The notes: generated by a model from the letters alone, not told the origin. A DNA stretch of 49,523 nucleotides from DATGUA01 sp035301545 (GCA_035301545.1 DATGUA010000054.1:1-49523), one strand, 5' to 3'; positions 1 through 9,379 are shown, counted from the stretch's first letter. Program-made: numbers and translations.

Positions 1-141
1 AAAAATAAGCTTCAAGCTTTAGAAGGTAGACCTCTTTTAGTAGATACAGGAAATGAAGAAGTTAATAAGATGTTTAATGGATATATTAGAGTGTTGATGG
101 GTTATGATTATGAAACAGCAGAAAAAGTAAAAGGATTATAA
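1..141 (+). CDS. 3' end of an unidentified protein (partial)
   Basis: An open frame enters from the left edge and stops with TAA at 139-141, giving the last 46 residues of a protein that ends in ETAEKVKGL. The tail is soluble and mixed in charge, with no membrane segment or metal-binding motif. It is followed 12 bases later by a strong terminator, which supports it as the true end of a gene. I do not recognise the family from this fragment. Confidence 0.6.
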   Translation, partial: KNKLQALEGRPLLVDTGNEEVNKMFNGYIRVLMGYDYETAEKVKGL

Positions 142-372
142 AAGAATAGGATCTAAAAATATCCTCTTTTTAATGAAGAGGATATTTTTATTGGAAAATT
201 TGAGATAAAATATATTTAATAATTCTTGTTCACTAATTAATTCTAAATCATTAACAAAATATTTTCTCATCATAGGAATAACTATATATCCTCCACCAAA
301 AGTAAAGGCACTAATAGAAAATGTAATTCTAAAAATAGAAAGATATAATTTTAAATGTCTAGATTTTATCAT
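136..372 (-). pseudogene. Chromate transporter (ChrA) N-terminal remnant
   Basis: The minus-strand frame starts at an ATG (372) with a GGAGGT site 7 bases upstream. Its first 53 or so residues match the start of ChrA/CHR-family membrane transporters: a short cytoplasmic lead, a first membrane helix containing TFGGGY, then IPMMRKYFVND and a helix ending SEQELLN. After about position 214 the similarity ends and the frame runs into the terminator at 154-192, where the last residues are meaningless. Full CHR domains are about 170-200 residues, so more than two thirds is missing. It is most likely a deletion remnant that kept its ribosome site. A functional 78-residue peptide is possible but unlikely. 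Confidence 0.65.
154..192. terminator. Intrinsic terminator after the first gene
   Basis: A perfect 15-bp stem (154-168 with 176-190) encloses a 7-base loop. It is rich in A on the left arm and T on the right arm, so it can work in either direction. It ends the partial gene at 141 and would also stop transcription of the minus-strand chromate-transporter remnant. Confidence 0.85.
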
Positions 373-419
373 AATACTACCTCCAAAAAATCAATTTTCG
401 ACATTGTCCATTATATACC

Positions 420-448
420 TTGCATGGATATAAGTACAATAGTATAAT
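420..448 (+). promoter_or_regulatory. Probable sigma-A promoter for the AraC-GH39 gene
   Basis: TTGCAT (420-425) and a consensus TATAAT (443-448) are separated by 17 bases, and the start codon follows 71 bases after the -10 box. No other promoter-like pair in the 373-519 gap is as good. Confidence 0.55.
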
Positions 449-519
449 CTAATATAATCTAGGTCTGAGATCTAATGAATATAAAACATATTAAATATTG
501 AATATGAGGTGTTATTTGT

Positions 520-3066
520 ATGTCTAGTTTTTATGAAGTAGTTATAACTGAAGATGCAGCACCTGTGAAAGCAATTGTTCATGGCATTAGAAAATTTGGT
601 ATGCATTGGCATGAAGAGTTAGAAGTAGTCCTAGTACTAAAAGGATCCATAAAGATTAGAATAGGAGAAAATCTATACATATTAAAACAAAATGATTTGA
701 TCCTTATTAATAGTAAGGAAATTCATAGTACAGAAAAAACGAATGAAGAGAACATGGTTCTAGCTTTACAGATCCATCCAGATTATTATAGATATTTTTA
801 TCCGGAATTTTCACATATAAGATTTAATTGTAATTCTTTCTATGAAAATAAAAACAATGTAGGGAAATATGATTTAATCAGACATATAGTAGCAAAAATC
901 TTTTGGGAACTTAATAAGAAAGTTGATGGTTATAGGCTTACAATAGCTAATGGCCTAAATAATCTAGTTAGTCATCTTATTAATAATTTTGATAACGACA
1001 TAATTAAAGGTGATAATGATAGGGTTCTGACTAGAGATATAGAAAGAATAGAAAGTATACTAAAATATATAGATTATAATATAGAAAGAAAAATAACATT
1101 GAAAGAAGTATCAGAATATGAAGGTATAAGCTCATACTATTTATCTCACTTCTTTAGAAAAAATATAGGTATATCATTTCAACAATATTTAAATATTAAA
1201 AGATTAGATAAGGCTGTAAATTTATTATTAAGTACGGATAATAATATTATAGATATTGTATTTCAAACCGGATTTTCTAGTACAAATTATTTTAACAGAG
1301 TATTTAGAGAATATTATAATTGTACACCTACAGAATATAGAAGGGATAATAGGAATGGAGAAAGTCAAAATACAAATTATATAAATAAGAAGAGTAAATC
1401 CTATCTAGATGTAGATAGAGTGTCAGTATTTGAAAGCTTATTTAAGTACTTAAATCTTTCGCCTTCTAATATTAAAGCTGAAACTAGATACTCTATAAAT
1501 ACTGTTAAAGAAAATATAATTATAGATATTAATAAAAGTGAAGAAAAGAAATACAATCCCTATTGGAAAAATTTAATATGTTTTGGAAGAGCCTCTGAGG
1601 GATTAAGATTAAGTGTGCAAAGACATATTAGAGAAGTACAAAGAGAAATTTCATTTAATTATATAAGATTTCATGGAATATTTTCGGATGAAATGATGAT
1701 ATATAATATAAATGAAGAGGGAAAAGTATCATATAATTGGACTTATGTAGATGAGCTATTTGACTTTTTTATGGAAATAAATATAAAACCTTTCATAGGA
1801 TTAGGATTTATGCCATCTGAATTAAAACGTTCAGATGAAACAGTATATTGGTGGAAAGGAAATATATCTCCGCCAAAAAATATTAATTTGTGGACAGATC
1901 TAGTTAAAGAATTTGTAAAACATTGTATAAATAGATATGGAATAGAAGAAGTAAAGACTTGGTATTTTGAAGTGTGGAATGAACCAGAACTTGAATATGT
2001 ATTTTGGGCAGGTACTAAAGAAGAATACTTTCAGTTTTTTAAAGACACAGTTCTAGCTGTAAAATCCATAGCTAAAGAATTAAAAATAAGTGGACCAGCA
2101 GTAAGCCCTGGTATTATAATGAATAGTACATGGTTAGTAGATTTCTTAAAATATACTAAAAAGAATAATATTACTTTAGACTTTATATCTGCACATATTT
2201 ACCCAGAATATATACCTACAGAAGAAACTCATGAAGTAGAAGAATTACTTAAACAAGAAAGACAAAATCAAATTTCAATAGAAGAATCAACTATTTATCA
2301 TGATAAAGACCATACACAGACTACCATAAGGTATATAAATGATAAAAGTCAAGAAATATTAGGACTAATACCAGAAATTCATATAACAGAATGGAACACA
2401 TCATCACAATTCGGCAATCTAATCCACGATACAGTATATGTGTCAAGCTATATAACAAAAAATATATTAGATTCAATAGGAAAAGTGGAGTCTTTAGGAT
2501 ATTGGGCATTAACTGATATATTTGAAGAAAATAAATTAGGGGTGTCTCATTTTCATGGTGGATTTGGTCTAATAAATAAAGATGGACTTAAAAAACCGTC
2601 TTATTATGCCTATTATTTATTAAATAAATTAGGTAATACTATAATAGAACAAAGAGATGGATATATAGTAACAAGAAATAATGAAGATATACAAATCCTA
2701 GTTTATAATTTTGCTTATTTTGATAAATTGTTTCTAAGTGGAGATACGTCAGCATTAGATCATAAAGAAAGATATAATATATTTGAAAAAGTACCTTCAA
2801 GAGAAATAAATCTGGATATACTAGGACTGAATGGTAATTATAAGATAAGAAAATATAAATTAAATCAAGATAATGGATCAGTTTATGATGAATGGGTAGG
2901 ATTAGGAGCTCCAGAAAATATGACTGGAGAAGAAATTAGATATCTAGAAGGAATATCTAAACCTAAAATAAGTATAGAAGAAGTAAAAATAGATGAGGAA
3001 TATAATAATAAAATATGTATACCAGTACATGGTATAGAATTAATAACAATTAATAAGATTATTTAA
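520..3066 (+). CDS. AraC-family regulator fused to a GH39 glycosidase-like domain
   Basis: The 848-residue protein has three parts. Residues about 15-100 form a cupin-like sensor (MHWHEELEVVLVLKG). Residues about 175-275 are an AraC/XylS double helix-turn-helix, ending with the family signature FSSTNYFNRVFREYYNCTP. Residues about 330-830 resemble glycoside hydrolase family 39 (beta-xylosidase/iduronidase). Both GH39 acids appear present: E488 in WNEPE as acid/base, and E624 in ITEWN as nucleophile. No signal peptide is seen, so it should be cytosolic and DNA-bound. The enzyme-like domain may sense or hydrolyse a xyloside-type sugar. ATG 520 follows GAGGTG (506-511). The gene stands alone between a promoter and a terminator, and no sugar transporter or other glycosidase is nearby to reveal its target. 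Confidence 0.88.
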   Translation: MSSFYEVVITEDAAPVKAIVHGIRKFGMHWHEELEVVLVLKGSIKIRIGENLYILKQNDLILINSKEIHSTEKTNEENMVLALQIHPDYYRYFYPEFSHIRFNCNSFYENKNNVGKYDLIRHIVAKIFWELNKKVDGYRLTIANGLNNLVSHLINNFDNDIIKGDNDRVLTRDIERIESILKYIDYNIERKITLKEVSEYEGISSYYLSHFFRKNIGISFQQYLNIKRLDKAVNLLLSTDNNIIDIVFQTGFSSTNYFNRVFREYYNCTPTEYRRDNRNGESQNTNYINKKSKSYLDVDRVSVFESLFKYLNLSPSNIKAETRYSINTVKENIIIDINKSEEKKYNPYWKNLICFGRASEGLRLSVQRHIREVQREISFNYIRFHGIFSDEMMIYNINEEGKVSYNWTYVDELFDFFMEINIKPFIGLGFMPSELKRSDETVYWWKGNISPPKNINLWTDLVKEFVKHCINRYGIEEVKTWYFEVWNEPELEYVFWAGTKEEYFQFFKDTVLAVKSIAKELKISGPAVSPGIIMNSTWLVDFLKYTKKNNITLDFISAHIYPEYIPTEETHEVEELLKQERQNQISIEESTIYHDKDHTQTTIRYINDKSQEILGLIPEIHITEWNTSSQFGNLIHDTVYVSSYITKNILDSIGKVESLGYWALTDIFEENKLGVSHFHGGFGLINKDGLKKPSYYAYYLLNKLGNTIIEQRDGYIVTRNNEDIQILVYNFAYFDKLFLSGDTSALDHKERYNIFEKVPSREINLDILGLNGNYKIRKYKLNQDNGSVYDEWVGLGAPENMTGEEIRYLEGISKPKISIEEVKIDEEYNNKICIPVHGIELITINKII

Positions 3067-3072
3067 CGATAA

Positions 3073-3110
3073 AAGTCCTGACTCGATTTAAATCGAATCA
3101 GGATTTTTTA
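3073..3110 (+). terminator. Terminator after the AraC-GH39 gene
   Basis: A 14-bp stem with one mismatch (3076-3089 with 3090-3103) is followed by a run of seven T. It lies 10 bases after the stop codon. Confidence 0.85.
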
Positions 3111-3348
3111 ATTTTATATTTTGATTATTTATATATGAGATGGACATACTGATAAAGGAAATAAATGGAGGTATGTAAAATCTGTATATCGATAGGTTAA
3201 AACTGTTAGTAGTTTAAAATATACTATTTTACTAAGAAATATAGAAAATAACAATATATATACTATGAAACAACAAGTATAATATAGAAGAAGTGGAATA
3301 TATTGGTTACAATAAGGTAAAATATTAAAATACAAGGAGGAGGATTAA

Positions 3349-6300
3349 GTGAAACTTGGATCAAAGCAAACTAAGATAAGTGTAATATTATTATTAATCT
3401 TTGCATTATTTATGCAAATAGCAGGACCTGTAGTAGAAGTCTATGCTGATAATAATGAGGAGATTAATGACCAAGAGGAGGTGGAGGTAGAAGAAATCAA
3501 GGAAGAGGAAGAAAATGAAGAAAAAAATGCTGAAAAAACAGATGAACAAGAAAATGAAGATAAAGCCGAAAAGACAGAAGATAATGAAGTAGTTGAAGAT
3601 AAAAAAGAAAACAAAGTAGAGAATAAAGAAAACAAAGTAGAGAATAAAGAAGATAAAAAAACAGATAAGAAAGTTAAAGAACAGAATAAGAAACAAGAAG
3701 ATGATGAAGCAAAAGATAAAGAAGAAATCAAACCTTTGGCTGAGGAAGGGAAAGATTTAGGTAGTAGTATCTTTACAGATGTAAAAATAGAAATGAATGG
3801 TCAAGAGTTAGAAGAAGGTACTACAGAAATAGAAATAACAGATGGCTTACAATTGGGATTTACTTTTGATTGGGAACTATCTGATGATCTTGATTTAAAT
3901 GCGGGAGACTGGGCTCAAATGAAACTACCAGATCAATTACATGGTATACCTGGTCAAACGACTGGTCCTTTACTTGAAAATGGAGTAGAGGTGGGAACCT
4001 ATGAACTCACAGAAGATGGCTATTTAAGAGTTGAGTTTAATGATGAGCTAACAGAAAAAAGTGACCGATCTGGAAAGGTAGGCTTCTTATTAGAATTTGA
4101 TGTAACAAAATTTGAAGATGATGTTAATCAAAGCATAAAATTTGAAGAACCAATTAATAAAGAATTTATTATTAAAGCTAAACCAGGTGGAGAGGTTCAT
4201 GATATTAAGAAGTTTGGGGCAGCAAATGAAAACATTAACCCAGAATATCTTAACTGGACCATTGATGTAAATACAAAATTAGAAAATCTAACAAATGCAA
4301 CAGTAGAAGATATTATACCAGAAGGATTAGAATTAGACATTGATAGTATTGAAGTTTATGAGCTTACAGTAGGATATGAAGGTAAGCTTACTGAAGGGAA
4401 TAAAATAGATGGTTTAAACATAACTGAAACAGATTCAGGATTTGCAGTTGATTTAGGAGAAACAGATAAAGCATACAGAATCAAATATAAAACAGATATA
4501 ACTGAATTTAAGAGTGAATTTACCAATGATACAGTTCTTAAAGATAAGGGTAAAGAAAAGGCTAAAGATGAATATACAGTAACTGGTCTTGAAAGAGGAT
4601 CCTCAATAGAAAAAGAAGGATGGATAAATAATCAAAATAAAGATCAGATTATCTGGCAGATTAATGTAAATAAGTCTGAGTCTAGTTTGAAGAATGTAAA
4701 AGTTCTAGATGAGATACCAGAAGGATTAACTGTAGATAGTATTAGAGTTTGGGAACTAAACAAAGCAGGTAACGACTGGGGTTATGGTAAGGAGTTAGAA
4801 GGCGACTTTAAGACATTCCCAGTTGACCTTGGTGATATTGACGGTGCTTATAGAATTGAAGTAATTACAGATATTGATTACGATTCTTTTGAAGAATATA
4901 CAAAAGAACTTGATTTCTTAAATGAAGCGAAACTTGAAGTAGATGGTAAAGAAGTAGATAAAGATGATGCTACTGTTAAAGTAGAAAGAGAATCACTTCT
5001 TGAAAAAGAGGGATGGGAATCTACTGATTATGGCGATTCTAAGATTTCTTGGAAAATACATGTAAACAAAGCGAAGCATCCGGTTAAAAATGCAGTAATA
5101 AAAGATACGATAGGCCAAGGTTTAGAACTAATCGAAGATACAATCAAAGTTTTCGATAGTAATAACCAATCAGTAGATATTGAAGATAGGTTAGAAATTA
5201 CTGATGATGGTTTTACAATCAATCTTGGTGATATTGATAGTGAATATAGAATCGAATATGATACTAAAATCACAGAAAATCTACCTGAAGGCCAAGAAGG
5301 ATATAAGAATAAGGTAGATTTAGAAGGTGATGGTTTAGAAGGTGACGGTGTAGGAGAGGATGACACTACAAAAGAACCTACTGTAAAACCAGATAAAGCT
5401 AATGATTATAAGAAAGAAAACGAACATTGGAAGGTTATAGAAGATGATATAAGCTATGATGGTTTAAACTATACTGAGAAAACAATGAGTTGGAAGCTAA
5501 CAGTTGATGCTATCAAAGAAGAAATTACTGAACTTAAGATTACCGATTCTTTTGAACTAGAGAAATCAATGAAATTTATTGCTGATTCCTTAAGAGTTCT
5601 TGTAGGAGAGGATATTCTAGTAGAAAATATAGATTATACTCTAATAGACAAGGGTGTAGATGGTTTTGAACTTGAATTCATCGGAGAACACAAACCATTA
5701 GAAAGAGCAAAATATGAAATTTACTTTAAAACATCTTTTGATCGAAATGAAGTTTTAGATGCTGGAGGGGAATTAAATCCAGGAAGTGAATACAAAAATA
5801 CTGTCACCTATACAGGTAAAACGAAAGATGTAGAAGGAAATGAAAAAGATTTTAAGGAAGAACGGGAAGCAAACTATTGGAAAAATGAAGAATATGTTAA
5901 TGGCGGTAAGAAGTCTGGTTCTTTAGACAGAGAAAATCGAACAATTGATTGGGAGATATTTGCTAATGCGACAGGTCAAAACCTAACAGGCGGACCATTT
6001 GTTATAACAGATAGACTAACTCAAGGCGACCAGACCTTAAACGAGGACGTAAAGGTTTATGAATTTAGCCTTGGAAAAGATGGTGACTTCATCAAAGGTG
6101 ATGAAATTACTGAAGGCTTTAATCTAGCTTATAAGGAAGAAAAGGATGGCTTTACTCTAACCTTTGAAGATGGAGTAGATAAGCCAGTTTTAGTAGAGTT
6201 TAGCTCTAAAATCAACGGAATATCTGAAGAATGGTACAAAAACCAAGCAAGAGTTACAGATATTACAGAGGAAGAAAAAACGTATGATGGTGAAGTTAGA

Positions 6301-7965
6301 TATGACAAACATAATAAGTTTATAAACAAAGAAACTACAAATATTGATGGAGATATAACTTATACAGATGACGAAATTGAGTGGGAAATAAGCTTAAATG
6401 AAAGCTTATCAGACATTAAAAATGCTGTATTTAAAGATACAATCAGTGAAGGATTAATCTTAGTAAATGATAGTATTAAAGTTTACGAAGATTCTATCGC
6501 TGAAGATAAAAAAGTTGATTTAGCTGAAGATGCTATCACAATTAAACCTAATGATGCAGGTGGTACAGAACTATCAATCAATCTAGGTGACATTGAGGAA
6601 AGTAGATATTTTATAACCTATAAGACAGTTGTTGTTGCTACAGAAGGAAAGATTAGCAATGAAGCCTCCTTATTCGGTGGAGAAGAAGAGCTTGGAAACT
6701 CAGGTAAGAAAGAGTATGAAGCAAGACAGTCATCATGGGGAACAGGTTCAGGTAAAGATAGAGGTCAAATTGAGATTATCAAAGTTGACTCAGAAACAGA
6801 AGAGCCAATTGAAAGTCCAGCGACATTTGAACTTTATTACCTCCTAAATGGTGAGAAGCAAATTGTAACCGGGGAAGCTCAAGTAACGGAAGATGGTAAG
6901 ATTCAATATGGTAATTTACCATTTAGAACTTATTATCTGAAAGAGATAGAAGCACCAGAAGGTTATGTATTATTGGATGAAGTAATAGAGATAGAATTAG
7001 ATAAAGATAATAAAGAAATAAGCAAAGAGGTAGAAAATACAAGGGTAAGTCAAAAGACAGATATAGAAGTAGATAAGAAATGGATTGATATAGAAGAAAG
7101 TAATAGACCTGATGAAATAGAAGTTAAATTACTTCGAAATGATAAAGAAATTGATGCAGCTACAATTACTAAAGAAAATGACTGGGCACATACCTTTACT
7201 GATTTAGATCTAACAGATAAAAATGGTGAAGGGTATAAATATACAGTAGAAGAGGTAAAAGTAGATGGATATGTAACAGATGTTAAAGGTAATGTAGAAG
7301 ATGGATTTACCATAACAAATACTATGGAATGGACATCGATCGAACCAGGAAAAACAAAAGTAGATGTAGAGAAAGTATGGAAAGGTAAGAAACAAGATAA
7401 AGTAACAATTAAATTATTAGCAAATGGTAAAGAAGTAGATTCAATAGAATTATCTAAAGAGAACGACTGGAAACATACTTTTAAGGATCTACCAGTAGTA
7501 GAGGATATAGAAGATGAAGAAGTAATAGAGTATACAGTAGAAGAAGTAGGGATAGAGGGATATGAAGTAGAGATTACAGGAGACCAAAAAGAAGGATTTA
7601 CTGTAACGAATACAGAAATAGAAGAAGAAGATCCAGAAGATCCAGAAGATCCAGAAGATCCGGAAGATCCAGAAGACCCAGAAGATCCAGAAGACCCAGA
7701 GGATCCGGAAGATCCAGAAGATCCGGAAGATCCAGAAGGTCCAGAAGACCCAGAAGATCCGGAAGACCCAGAAGATCCGGAAGACCCAGAAGACCTAGAA
7801 GATCCAAAAGGGCCAAAAGGACCAGAAGATCCAAAAGGGCCAGAAGGCTCTGGCAAACCAGGACTTCCAAAGACAGGTACTAATACTAATATGTTTATAG
7901 CCTTATATGTATTAGGAGTAGTATCAATAATAGCAGGATTTATCTTAAAAAGAAAAGCAAGATAA
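3349..7965 (+). CDS. Large LPXTG-anchored surface adhesin with collagen-binding-like and Cna-B domains
   Basis: This 1538-residue cell-wall protein starts at GTG behind AGGAGGAGG. Residues 1-33 form a signal peptide (cleavage near VYA/DN). A Glu/Lys-rich low-complexity stretch covers about 34-130. From about 137 to 1135 there is a series of beta-sandwich modules resembling adhesin/collagen-binding domains. They recur with W-x-I-x-V-N, an EGL motif, and LGD/TD...YRI-x-Y. One SpaA-like domain (about 1139-1225) and two Cna-B domains (about 1237-1325 and 1335-1423) follow. Each Cna-B domain starts near V-(D/E)-K and ends in TNT, which fits intramolecular isopeptide bonds. A 20-unit Glu-Asp-Pro spacer, LPKTG (1506-1510), a membrane helix and a KRKAR tail complete a sortase substrate. 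The likely role is adhesion to host or particle surfaces. The ligand cannot be read from sequence, and no sortase gene lies in the window. Confidence 0.92.
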   Translation: MKLGSKQTKISVILLLIFALFMQIAGPVVEVYADNNEEINDQEEVEVEEIKEEEENEEKNAEKTDEQENEDKAEKTEDNEVVEDKKENKVENKENKVENKEDKKTDKKVKEQNKKQEDDEAKDKEEIKPLAEEGKDLGSSIFTDVKIEMNGQELEEGTTEIEITDGLQLGFTFDWELSDDLDLNAGDWAQMKLPDQLHGIPGQTTGPLLENGVEVGTYELTEDGYLRVEFNDELTEKSDRSGKVGFLLEFDVTKFEDDVNQSIKFEEPINKEFIIKAKPGGEVHDIKKFGAANENINPEYLNWTIDVNTKLENLTNATVEDIIPEGLELDIDSIEVYELTVGYEGKLTEGNKIDGLNITETDSGFAVDLGETDKAYRIKYKTDITEFKSEFTNDTVLKDKGKEKAKDEYTVTGLERGSSIEKEGWINNQNKDQIIWQINVNKSESSLKNVKVLDEIPEGLTVDSIRVWELNKAGNDWGYGKELEGDFKTFPVDLGDIDGAYRIEVITDIDYDSFEEYTKELDFLNEAKLEVDGKEVDKDDATVKVERESLLEKEGWESTDYGDSKISWKIHVNKAKHPVKNAVIKDTIGQGLELIEDTIKVFDSNNQSVDIEDRLEITDDGFTINLGDIDSEYRIEYDTKITENLPEGQEGYKNKVDLEGDGLEGDGVGEDDTTKEPTVKPDKANDYKKENEHWKVIEDDISYDGLNYTEKTMSWKLTVDAIKEEITELKITDSFELEKSMKFIADSLRVLVGEDILVENIDYTLIDKGVDGFELEFIGEHKPLERAKYEIYFKTSFDRNEVLDAGGELNPGSEYKNTVTYTGKTKDVEGNEKDFKEEREANYWKNEEYVNGGKKSGSLDRENRTIDWEIFANATGQNLTGGPFVITDRLTQGDQTLNEDVKVYEFSLGKDGDFIKGDEITEGFNLAYKEEKDGFTLTFEDGVDKPVLVEFSSKINGISEEWYKNQARVTDITEEEKTYDGEVRYDKHNKFINKETTNIDGDITYTDDEIEWEISLNESLSDIKNAVFKDTISEGLILVNDSIKVYEDSIAEDKKVDLAEDAITIKPNDAGGTELSINLGDIEESRYFITYKTVVVATEGKISNEASLFGGEEELGNSGKKEYEARQSSWGTGSGKDRGQIEIIKVDSETEEPIESPATFELYYLLNGEKQIVTGEAQVTEDGKIQYGNLPFRTYYLKEIEAPEGYVLLDEVIEIELDKDNKEISKEVENTRVSQKTDIEVDKKWIDIEESNRPDEIEVKLLRNDKEIDAATITKENDWAHTFTDLDLTDKNGEGYKYTVEEVKVDGYVTDVKGNVEDGFTITNTMEWTSIEPGKTKVDVEKVWKGKKQDKVTIKLLANGKEVDSIELSKENDWKHTFKDLPVVEDIEDEEVIEYTVEEVGIEGYEVEITGDQKEGFTVTNTEIEEEDPEDPEDPEDPEDPEDPEDPEDPEDPEDPEDPEDPEGPEDPEDPEDPEDPEDPEDLEDPKGPKGPEDPKGPEGSGKPGLPKTGTNTNMFIALYVLGVVSIIAGFILKRKAR
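3606..3653 (+). repeat. 24-bp direct repeat in the Glu/Lys-rich region
   Basis: Two adjacent copies encode KENKVENK within the low-complexity region after the signal peptide. Their near-perfect DNA identity suggests recent slippage duplication. Confidence 0.6.
7627..7806 (+). repeat. 20-unit 9-bp repeat encoding Glu-Asp-Pro
   Basis: Twenty consecutive 9-bp units have the form gaaga(t/c)cc(a/g). Eighteen encode EDP, one encodes EGP (from 7735) and one EDL (from 7789). The array covers residues about 1427-1486, just before the LPKTG signal, and acts as a rigid acidic spacer through the wall. Because the unit is a multiple of three, copy-number changes would alter spacer length without breaking the frame. 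Confidence 0.95.
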
Positions 7966-7985
7966 ATAGAAACAAAAATAGCAAT

Positions 7986-8019
7986 AAAAACACTCCATTT
8001 TGAAAATGGAGTGTTTTTA
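7986..8019. terminator. Bidirectional terminator between the adhesin gene and rodA
   Basis: A perfect 15-bp stem (7986-8000 with 8004-8018) has a 3-base loop and A/T runs on both sides. It serves both the plus-strand adhesin gene and the convergent minus-strand rodA. Confidence 0.9.
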
Positions 8020-8038
8020 TATAATAATTATTTTAATT

Positions 8039-9151
8039 TTAAAAGTTTAATCCTTCTCTATGAATACCTATACTTAGTATTAACCCTACAGATATCATGT
8101 TTACAAGCATAAATGTACCACCATAGCTTAAAAAAGGAAGGGGAATTCCTGTTATGGGCATTAATCCAATAGTCATACCTATATTTTGGAATATATGGAA
8201 TATAAACATAGATGTAATCCCTACTACTACTAATGAACCAAATAAATCTTTACTATTTTGAGCTACTCGAATAAATCGTATTAAAAGAATAATGTATAGA
8301 ATTATAAGACCCATACCTCCAATAAAACCTAATTCTTCCATTAATACAGCAAATATAAAGTCTGTATGTTTCTCTGGTAGGAAATTATATTGGGTTTGTA
8401 CACCTTGATATAAACCACGGCCAAATATTTTGCCTGATCCTATAGCTATCTTAGCTTCAATAGCTTGATATCCTGTACCAGTAGGATCTCTTTCTGGATT
8501 AAGAAAATCAAATATACGATTTTTTTGATGGGACTTTAAATTCATCCAGATTACCGGTAAAGAGATTAGCCCGGCCCCTAGTGCATAACCTATATATTTC
8601 CACTCTATTCCAGCTACAAATAACATCATAGCTGTAAAAAACACAAATACTAGAGCTGTACCTGCATCTGGTTGGGCTGCTATTAAAAGAATTGGCAATC
8701 CAGCAAAAGCTAATATTTTAAGTAAGGTAAAAGGTTGATTTATTCTAGATTTGTTCTTATCTATAAATTTAGCTAAAGAAATAATTATTCCAATCTTTAC
8801 AAATTCTGATGGTTGAAATCTAAATCCACCTATTTCTATCCATCTAGCTCCAAATTCTTCGGCTCCAGCACCTCCAACACCAATTAATAGTACGATGATT
8901 AACATAATATTAGATACTATATATATAGGCATATATAATTTTCCTAGTATCCTATAATCCATCATAGTGAGGAGAAAGATTATAATTATTCCAATGATTA
9001 TAGATATTCCCTGTTGTTTTAAGTATCTTGTAGGATTACGATTTAAGGTAGCGGATTTTATAATAATTAATCCATAGATAGATAAAGCTAGTACAGTAAT
9101 AAATATAACGAGATCAAATCGTTTAAAAGACTTTTTCTTGAAATTCAACAT
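8039..9151 (-). CDS. rodA: RodA-type SEDS peptidoglycan glycosyltransferase
   Basis: The product polymerises lipid II into glycan strands during rod elongation, acting in the membrane with a class B penicillin-binding protein. The protein (370 residues from the chosen start) has about ten membrane helices and the SEDS family signatures. These include GARWIEIGGFRFQPSEFVK, AAQPDAGTALV, a large outer loop with NPERDPTGTGYQ, and a C-terminal PITGIPLPFLSYGG. The frame is open further upstream to 9226. ATG at 9149-9151 is preferred because it has an AAGGAAG site 6-7 bases before it and starts with the usual short basic lead (MLNFKKKSFKRFD). It is the only complete minus-strand gene here and is apparently monocistronic. 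FtsW is less likely because the loop sequence and length fit RodA better. Confidence 0.93.
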   Translation of the reverse strand: MLNFKKKSFKRFDLVIFITVLALSIYGLIIIKSATLNRNPTRYLKQQGISIIIGIIIIFLLTMMDYRILGKLYMPIYIVSNIMLIIVLLIGVGGAGAEEFGARWIEIGGFRFQPSEFVKIGIIISLAKFIDKNKSRINQPFTLLKILAFAGLPILLIAAQPDAGTALVFVFFTAMMLFVAGIEWKYIGYALGAGLISLPVIWMNLKSHQKNRIFDFLNPERDPTGTGYQAIEAKIAIGSGKIFGRGLYQGVQTQYNFLPEKHTDFIFAVLMEELGFIGGMGLIILYIILLIRFIRVAQNSKDLFGSLVVVGITSMFIFHIFQNIGMTIGLMPITGIPLPFLSYGGTFMLVNMISVGLILSIGIHREGLNF

Positions 9152-9256
9152 ATAAAACTTCCTTTCAATATTATCAGTTTCATTATAACATATTTTTATA
9201 TACAACTGGAGAAAATATGTACTCAATATGATATAATTTAAACAAGGAGTGGTTAT

Positions 9257-9379
9257 ATGTTAAAGATTGGTTCCCATTTATTAATATTAGATAGATATTA
9301 TAAAGCAGCCTTTAATGCTTTAGATATAGGAGAAGGATTAAAAAAAGAGATTGAAGTGTTAAGAAGGAACTATAAATGA
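9257..9379 (+). CDS. Small 40-residue protein coupled to queG
   Basis: ATG 9257 lies 4 bases after an AAGGAGTGG site, and the frame encodes 40 residues beginning MLKIGSHLLILDRYYKAAF. Its TGA overlaps the queG start (ATGA, 9376-9379), so the two would be translationally coupled. It is predicted to be helical, and amphipathic rather than membrane-spanning. I recognise no family. The good ribosome site and the stop/start overlap argue that it is real and not a chance frame. It could be a queG leader peptide or a small partner protein. Confidence 0.6.
   Translation: MLKIGSHLLILDRYYKAAFNALDIGEGLKKEIEVLRRNYK

Noticed and set aside
3406..3731. Two minus-strand Phe- or Ser-rich frames opposite the Glu/Lys-rich region
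   Set aside because: They are shadows of low-complexity coding sequence with no start signals and no family resemblance.
7050..7856. Minus-strand 268-residue Ser/Gly-rich frame opposite the adhesin repeats
   Set aside because: It is the antisense shadow of the EDP repeat and Cna-B region: no ribosome site, and its composition mirrors the 9-bp repeat.
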